The notes below the pieces were generated by a model, which was not told where the DNA came from, did not search any database, and was given only the letters and a program-made list of their open reading frames with translations. From contig NZ_NWSQ01000014.1 of assembly GCF_002531725.1 (NCBI RefSeq), positions 150,158 through 214,157 on the forward strand: a stretch of 64,000 nt of DNA, read 5' to 3'. The translations under genes and the position numbers were made by a program. Source of the stretch: Rhizobium sp. L43 (GTDB lineage: Bacteria > Pseudomonadota > Alphaproteobacteria > Rhizobiales > Rhizobiaceae). Of this stretch, positions 59,227 to 64,000 are shown in pieces (the stretch's first letter is position 1; each line of letters begins with the position of its first letter).

Positions 59227-59592
59227 ATGCCGCGTCTGGACCACGTCACCATCGAAACCCGCGATGCGCCTAGAATGATCGCTTTCTTCGAAACCTTGCT
59301 CGGCGTCAAGGAAGGCTATCGGCCACCCTTCGCTTCGCCCGGCCACTGGCTCTATCTCGACGAACGCCCGGTCATCCATCTCAGCCTGACATCGCGCAGC
59401 ACCGATTTTCCGGCCGGCATCTTCAACCATGTCGCCTTCAGCCTTTACGAATTCGGCCCGGCGCTGGATCGCATCAAGGCGACCGGCTACCGCTACGAAT
59501 ATTACGATATTCCCGATACCGACCTCGGCCAGGTCTTCGTTTACGGCCCCGAGAGCGTGAAGATCGAGCTGCAATATCCGCGTCCGGCCTGA
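59227..59592 (+). CDS. VOC-family (glyoxalase-like) protein
   Basis: The 121-residue protein has two beta-alpha-beta-beta-beta modules of the vicinal oxygen chelate fold: PRLDHVTIETRDAPRMIAFF near the start, and NHVAFSLYEFGPALDRIKAT in the second half. A YGPESVKIELQY C-terminal strand holds the expected Glu. Metal ligands His5 and a second His in FNHVAF are visible. The substrate is unknown. GGGAGGAA precedes the ATG. Confidence 0.85.
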   Translation: MPRLDHVTIETRDAPRMIAFFETLLGVKEGYRPPFASPGHWLYLDERPVIHLSLTSRSTDFPAGIFNHVAFSLYEFGPALDRIKATGYRYEYYDIPDTDLGQVFVYGPESVKIELQYPRPA

Positions 59593-59714
59593 TCGTGGCG
59601 GCGCCATCGATCTGACGAATTGAACGGCAATTGCCGTCAAAAATGGCGGTTGCAACACAAACGTTAAAAAATTCTCATCGAGATTAACGGCTTGTTTACC
59701 ACGTTTCGTGAAAG

Positions 59715-59742
59715 GTGCGGATTGAGCAGTAGTGATCCGCAC
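59715..59742 (+). terminator. Hairpin after the VOC gene
   Basis: GTGCGGAT (59715-59722) and ATCCGCAC (59735-59742) pair, followed by TCCTTTTG. It could end the VOC transcript. The rest of the 59593-59919 gap holds A+T-richer sequence with the likely promoter of the PodJ-like gene and no supported gene. Confidence 0.5.
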
Positions 59743-59919
59743 TCCTTTTGTCAGTCTCGCGTTTCTAAGGATGCCGCTACATCGTTCAGCTTGAGGAAAG
59801 TCTAATTGACTAACTTCTGATGAATGGTGCGCTCGGTCCGCGGCAAGCCGCGGGCAGCAGACGGAAAAGCCAAGGATCGAGCTCTGACGAGAGGTCGAGC
59901 AGTCGAAGCGAGCAAGAAG

Positions 59920-62900
59920 ATGAACGGATCGCGATCAAATCCTTCCCGGCAGTCCGACAGGACCTCGCTCGATGCGCTGAACCGCACGATCGAAGGGCTG
60001 GAGGCACGCATCGAAGGGCTGATGGGCAGTGGGCGCGAACAGCGGCCGCGCACGGCAACGGCCGAGCGCGATCCCTATGCCGGCGCCAACGCCCCGCGGC
60101 CCGCACGGGCGCCGCTCGAGCCGCGGCCGGATCCGCTCGCTGAAATCCGCCAGCGCCAGCGCACCCTCGAAGCGGGCCGCGACCGGCTCTACGGACGCGA
60201 GCCGGCCCCGCTCCCACGCGAACCGGCGCCGCGCGCCGCCGCGCCGCTGCCGGCACCCGCCTTCCGCGCCGGCGACGACACGATGACGGAGATTGCCCAG
60301 GCGCTCGTCAATCTGCGCCAGGACCTGAAGCGCGACATTTCCGAGGGCGTCACCCGCGAGATGAACGCGCTGCGCGCCGAACTGCGCGAGATCAAAACGA
60401 GTGCCGGAGACGGCCGTTTCGCCGACGAAATCCGCGCCGACATGGGCCGCCTTGCCCAGAGCATCACCCAGCTGACCGGCCGCTCCGCCGGCCCGGAGGC
60501 CGCCGGCCTGCGCGAGGATTTCGAGGATCTGCGCTCGCTGATGGACGGGCTGGCGCGCGAGGATTCGCTGCGCCACATGGAAAACCGCTGGGACGGCTTC
60601 GAGAGCCGGCTGGCCGCGCTCGATACCGAGGGGCTGCAGGAAGAGCTGGTTTCGCTCGCCTACCGGCTGGATGACATCAAGCGTCATATCGGCGGCATGG
60701 GCGAAAGCCCGGCCGTTCGCGCGCTGGAAGACAAGCTGATTGCCATCGCCACGGCGATGGAGCAGTTCGGCAACATGATCCAGCCGCACGACCGGGTCAT
60801 GTCCGAACAGTTCGCCGCCATGGATACGCGGCTCGACGAAATCAGCCGGGCGATCGCAGCCAGCGGACGCGCCGCCGCGACCAACGACCCGGCGCTGATG
60901 CAGCGGCTGGAAAGCCGGCTTTCGGCGCTCGCCGACCAGATCGACCTGATGAGCCATGATGCGGCGAACCGCGTGAACCCGGCCGACGAGCTGGCGATGC
61001 GGCTGGAGGCGTTGACGACGCGCGTCGAGGAGCTGAGCAAGGCGGAAGCGACGTCGCGGCTCGACGAACGGCTGGAACAGCTCTCCTATCTTCTGGAGCA
61101 CACGCAGAAGGCAGCACCCCAGCCCGACCTCACCGGCCCGCTGTCCGATATTTCCCGCAAGATCGACGCGCTCGAGAATGGCGCCGTCAATGATGTGCTG
61201 GCACAGCGGCTCGATTATCTCGCACGGCGCATCGACGAGATGGCCTATCAGCAGCCGGCGCCGGCAGCAGTGATCGACGACGGCGCCTTCCAGCGTCTCG
61301 AAGGGCGGCTGAGCGACATTGCCGCCCGGCTGGAAGAGAGCACGGCGGCAGCGCCAACCGATTCGCGCGCGCTGAAGAACCTCGAAGACCAGATCGCCAA
61401 TCTTTCGGCGCTGATGAGCGAGCCGCGCGAAAGCGCTGCGATACCGGCCGATTTCGACCGGCGCATGGGCGCGATCGAAGACTATATGGCGACCAGCGAC
61501 GAATATATCATCGAGGCGGCGCGCCAGGCGGCGGAAGCGGTGGTCGAAGCCTATGCGCGCAATGGCAACGCACAGGGTGGTGTGCCCGCTGCCGACATGT
61601 CGGCGCTGACGGCGCTGGCCGAGGATCTGCGACTCCTCGAAGATATCAGCCGCGACAGCGAGGAACGCACGCACAAGACGTTCAAGGCGCTGCACGAGAC
61701 GCTGGTGCATATCGCCGACCGCCTCGACGGCATGGAAGAGCGCGGCCGGCCGGTCGCCCAAATGCCGGTCGCGGACGTCGATTTTGATGTCGATCCCTAT
61801 GCGCTGATGGTGGCGGAGGCCGATATGGACAGGACGCCGGCCGCTGCCCCCGCGCTGAAGGCCTCTCCGGTGATCCGCACCGCCGAGGTTGCAGCCGAAC
61901 CGGCCGCCCCGGCACAAGCCACCGCCATGAGCGGAACGAGCGCGATCGCCATCGAAGCCGCGACCAGGACGCCGGAGGCTGCGACATCGGCACCGGCAAA
62001 GGTCAGCCTGCTCGCCAGCCTCGGCAAGCGGCTGCTGCCCGGCAAGAAAGCCGAGGCCCGCGCAACCGAACGCCCGATGATCGACCCCGCACCGTCGATC
62101 GATCCGACCGACGTGGTGCCGACGGATGCGGCAAACGAGCTGCTTGAGCCGGGTTCCGGCGCCCCCGACGTGAAGAAGATCCTCGAGCGGGTCCGCGCCA
62201 GCCAGAGTGCGGCACGCGGCAAACCCGCCGCTGAGACCGATCGCGCCGATTATATTGCTGCTGCTCGCCGTGCGGCGCAGGCCGCCGCGATGGAGGTCGA
62301 CGCCAACCCAAAACAGACAGCCGTCCAATCAGAAAAGAAGGGTGCCGCCGCCGACAAGGTCGGCAAGACGTCCGACAAGGCTTCCGACAAGACTGGCAAG
62401 ACCAGCGCCTTTTCGCGCTACCGGCGGCCGATCCTGCTGGCGGTCGGCGCCGTGCTGCTTGCCATCATGGCCTTTCCGCTCGCCCGGACGCTGACGAGCG
62501 GCGAGCGCGCACCGCAGGCACCGGCGGAAGTTTCGGCGCTGACCGGGGCGGCGGAAAACCCGTCACCGGCCGTGCCGGAAGTAACACCCGCCCAGCCGGA
62601 CACCGCCGCTCTCGGGACCACCGCTCCGGCAGCGGAGGCTACCCCTCCCCTCTCGGAGCAGGCGCAGCCGGAAGCTGCCCCGCCGGTTGTCGGCGAGCAT
62701 CTGACCGACGCAGCGCCGCTCGACGGCGAAGGGGCTGCGACATTTGCTCCCTCGGCTCCATCAGGCGCAGCACCGGAGACATCGGGCTTCGTTCCCGCGC
62801 CGGCAGCATCCGCACCGCAGGCCGCAATCACCATTCCCGACACGGTCCAGCCGAAATCGCTGGCCGACGCGGCAAGCACCGGCGATGCGCTGGCGCTGTT

Positions 62901-63702
62901 TGAGATCGGCGCGCGGTATTCTGACGGCCGCAACGGCATGACGGTCGATCAGAAGCAGGCGGCAAGCTGGTACCAGCTTTCGGCCGACAAGGGTTTTGCG
63001 CCCGCAGAATACCGGCTCGGCAGCATGTACGAGAAGGGCAACGGCGTCGAACGCGACATCGCCAAGGCGAAGGGCTTCTACGAACAGGCGGCCAACCAAG
63101 GCAATGCCAGCGCCATGCACAATCTGGCCGTGCTCTACGCCTCCGGCGCGCTCGGCCAGCAGGATTATGCGACGGCGGCCTCGTGGTTCACCAAGGCTGC
63201 CAACCTCGGCATCACCGACAGCCAGTTCAACCTGGCGATCCTCTGCGCCCGGGGCAACGGAGTGCCGGCGGATCTCGAAGAATCCTACAAATGGTTTGCG
63301 ATCGCCGCCAAGGCCGGCGACAAGGATGCGAGCCAGAAGCGCGACGAAGTGGCCAATGCCATGAAGCCCGACCAGCTCGAACGGGCCCGCGCCAAGGCCG
63401 ATCTGTGGAAGCCGGAGCCGCTCGACCACCGCACCAACGCCATCGACATTCCCGACGAATGGGCGGGAACCGGCCCGAAGACGGCGAGCGTCGACATGAA
63501 AAAGGCGATCCGCAACATCCAGGCGATCCTCAACAATAACGGCTTCGACGCCGGCGCGCCGGACGGCGAAATGGGCGCGAAGACCGTGACCGCGATCAAG
63601 AGCTTCCAGAAGTCGGTCGGCCAGGAACCGGACGGCAAGGTGACCGACGCGACCGTCAAGGCGCTGCTCGAGCGCAACAAGCAGGGCAGCAAGGCGATCT
63701 GA
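59920..63702 (+). CDS. PodJ-like polar organelle protein (Sel1 repeats, peptidoglycan-binding domain)
   Basis: The start MNGSRSNPSRQSDRTSLDAL (1260 residues) is preferred over an ATG 32 codons earlier, though no strong ribosome binding site marks either. Residues 1-620 are largely coiled coil with repeated 'RLDELS'-like heptads. An Ala/Pro-rich, low-complexity part follows, then one membrane helix (about 836-857: PILLAVGAVLLAIMAF) and a periplasmic Ala/Pro linker. At least three Sel1-type repeats come next (for example AEYRLGSMYEKGNGVERD, MHNLAVLYASGALGQQD and FNLAILCARGNGVPADLE), and a C-terminal peptidoglycan-binding domain (AIRNIQAILNNNGFDAGAPD). This is the layout of PodJ, which marks the pole and organises division and polar machinery. 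Confidence 0.88.
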   Translation: MNGSRSNPSRQSDRTSLDALNRTIEGLEARIEGLMGSGREQRPRTATAERDPYAGANAPRPARAPLEPRPDPLAEIRQRQRTLEAGRDRLYGREPAPLPREPAPRAAAPLPAPAFRAGDDTMTEIAQALVNLRQDLKRDISEGVTREMNALRAELREIKTSAGDGRFADEIRADMGRLAQSITQLTGRSAGPEAAGLREDFEDLRSLMDGLAREDSLRHMENRWDGFESRLAALDTEGLQEELVSLAYRLDDIKRHIGGMGESPAVRALEDKLIAIATAMEQFGNMIQPHDRVMSEQFAAMDTRLDEISRAIAASGRAAATNDPALMQRLESRLSALADQIDLMSHDAANRVNPADELAMRLEALTTRVEELSKAEATSRLDERLEQLSYLLEHTQKAAPQPDLTGPLSDISRKIDALENGAVNDVLAQRLDYLARRIDEMAYQQPAPAAVIDDGAFQRLEGRLSDIAARLEESTAAAPTDSRALKNLEDQIANLSALMSEPRESAAIPADFDRRMGAIEDYMATSDEYIIEAARQAAEAVVEAYARNGNAQGGVPAADMSALTALAEDLRLLEDISRDSEERTHKTFKALHETLVHIADRLDGMEERGRPVAQMPVADVDFDVDPYALMVAEADMDRTPAAAPALKASPVIRTAEVAAEPAAPAQATAMSGTSAIAIEAATRTPEAATSAPAKVSLLASLGKRLLPGKKAEARATERPMIDPAPSIDPTDVVPTDAANELLEPGSGAPDVKKILERVRASQSAARGKPAAETDRADYIAAARRAAQAAAMEVDANPKQTAVQSEKKGAAADKVGKTSDKASDKTGKTSAFSRYRRPILLAVGAVLLAIMAFPLARTLTSGERAPQAPAEVSALTGAAENPSPAVPEVTPAQPDTAALGTTAPAAEATPPLSEQAQPEAAPPVVGEHLTDAAPLDGEGAATFAPSAPSGAAPETSGFVPAPAASAPQAAITIPDTVQPKSLADAASTGDALALFEIGARYSDGRNGMTVDQKQAASWYQLSADKGFAPAEYRLGSMYEKGNGVERDIAKAKGFYEQAANQGNASAMHNLAVLYASGALGQQDYATAASWFTKAANLGITDSQFNLAILCARGNGVPADLEESYKWFAIAAKAGDKDASQKRDEVANAMKPDQLERARAKADLWKPEPLDHRTNAIDIPDEWAGTGPKTASVDMKKAIRNIQAILNNNGFDAGAPDGEMGAKTVTAIKSFQKSVGQEPDGKVTDATVKALLERNKQGSKAI

Positions 63703-63719
63703 GGCGCGGCTTCTCGACT

Positions 63720-63940
63720 CCCCTTCTCCCCAGCGGGGGTCCGAAGGACGGGGCCAGACCCGTGGCTCGACCCCGGTCGGTGCCCGTAGGGCGGATGAGG
63801 GGGCCGCAAAGCTGGTCTTTTCCTCCTGCGGGCTCCGACTGCACCGGCATCGTTTCCTGCCGGAATAGGTGAATTATGTGAAGGGTGTGCCGTGTGGCCC
63901 CCTCATCCGACCCTTCGGGCCACCTTCTCCCCGAGGGGCT
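63720..63940. repeat. Palindromic repeat element downstream of podJ-like gene
   Basis: CTTCTCCCC motifs near both ends and the inverted arms GGATGAGGGGGCC (63793-63805) and GGCCCCCTCATCC (63896-63908) enclose about 90 bases. It follows the podJ-like stop and resembles the palindromic elements in other gaps of this window. Bases 63941-64000 show no gene. Confidence 0.6.
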
Positions 63941-64000
63941 ATCAGATTCACACATCATCGAAAGCTGAGAGGAGGAGGGATACGCCGCGCTTAGCGGCCT

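Noticed and set aside
59935..62328. Reverse-strand frame of about 800 codons inside the PodJ-like gene
   Set aside because: It mirrors the coiled-coil coding sequence, and the forward frame continues into recognisable Sel1 and peptidoglycan-binding domains.

Overview
The window looks like a chromosomal segment of a Rhizobium of the leguminosarum/etli type (Alphaproteobacteria, Hyphomicrobiales). The base composition is high in G+C. Core genes (murA, hisD, infA, maf, yacG, two tRNAs) are present, as are families typical of rhizobia (DUF982, UPF0262, DUF2948, a PodJ-like polarity protein, an SSF-hybrid histidine kinase) and palindromic intergenic repeats of the rhizobial kind. No phage, insertion sequence, integrase or CRISPR array was seen.

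Layout. 0-2.1 kb: two coupled genes (flavoprotein of the MSMEG_0569 type and a LnmK-like/Pnap_2097-type protein) that appear to be the end of a biosynthetic cluster lying to the left. 2.2-20.7 kb: a large rare-sugar/polyol catabolic island. A LacI regulator is followed by a reverse-strand operon (class I aldolase, Gfo/Idh/MocA oxidoreductase, lyxose/mannose isomerase-like cupin, PfkB kinase, a 24-residue coupled ORF, a frameshifted SDR, a zinc dehydrogenase). Its promoter at about 9.0 kb is bracketed by two LacI-type palindromes. Next comes a second reverse-strand operon (tagatose/psicose 3-epimerase-like protein, ROK regulator, tagatose kinase-like PfkB protein, GatZ/KbaZ-like protein, two SDRs). 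A divergent CUT1 ABC transporter operon (binding protein, two permeases, a small DUF2160-like membrane protein, ATPase, L-xylulose reductase-like SDR) completes the island. The gene set suggests uptake of a polyol or rare ketose, oxidation or epimerisation, phosphorylation and entry into fructose-6-phosphate or triose pools.

20.7-24.5 kb: a small hypothetical gene, a membrane diguanylate cyclase and a phosphodiester glycosidase-family protein. 24.7-32.9 kb: housekeeping genes on the reverse strand (tRNA-Phe, yacG, maf, infA, LMW phosphatase, UPF0262, hisD, DUF2948, murA), tRNA-Thr and several small proteins. 33-41.3 kb: UvrD-like helicase, 3-hydroxyisobutyryl-CoA hydrolase, GGDEF-EAL protein, UDP-glucose 4-epimerase, aminotransferase, MscL. 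41.5-51.7 kb: SSF-hybrid histidine kinase, TetR/MFS pair, chemoreceptor, SnoaL-like protein, GFA/MarR divergent pair, cold shock protein. 52-57.7 kb: a beta-oxidation operon (acyl-CoA dehydrogenase, thiolase, FadJ-like bifunctional enzyme) with a perfect palindrome in its promoter that resembles a LiuR-type operator. 57.7-64 kb: a Tag-like DNA glycosylase homologue, an SDR, a VOC protein and a large PodJ-like Sel1/peptidoglycan-binding polarity protein, then a repeat element.

Calls rest on reading translated products and motifs by eye; no database search was run. Many starts were moved to internal ATG/GTG/TTG codons where a Shine-Dalgarno sequence or coupling supported it.
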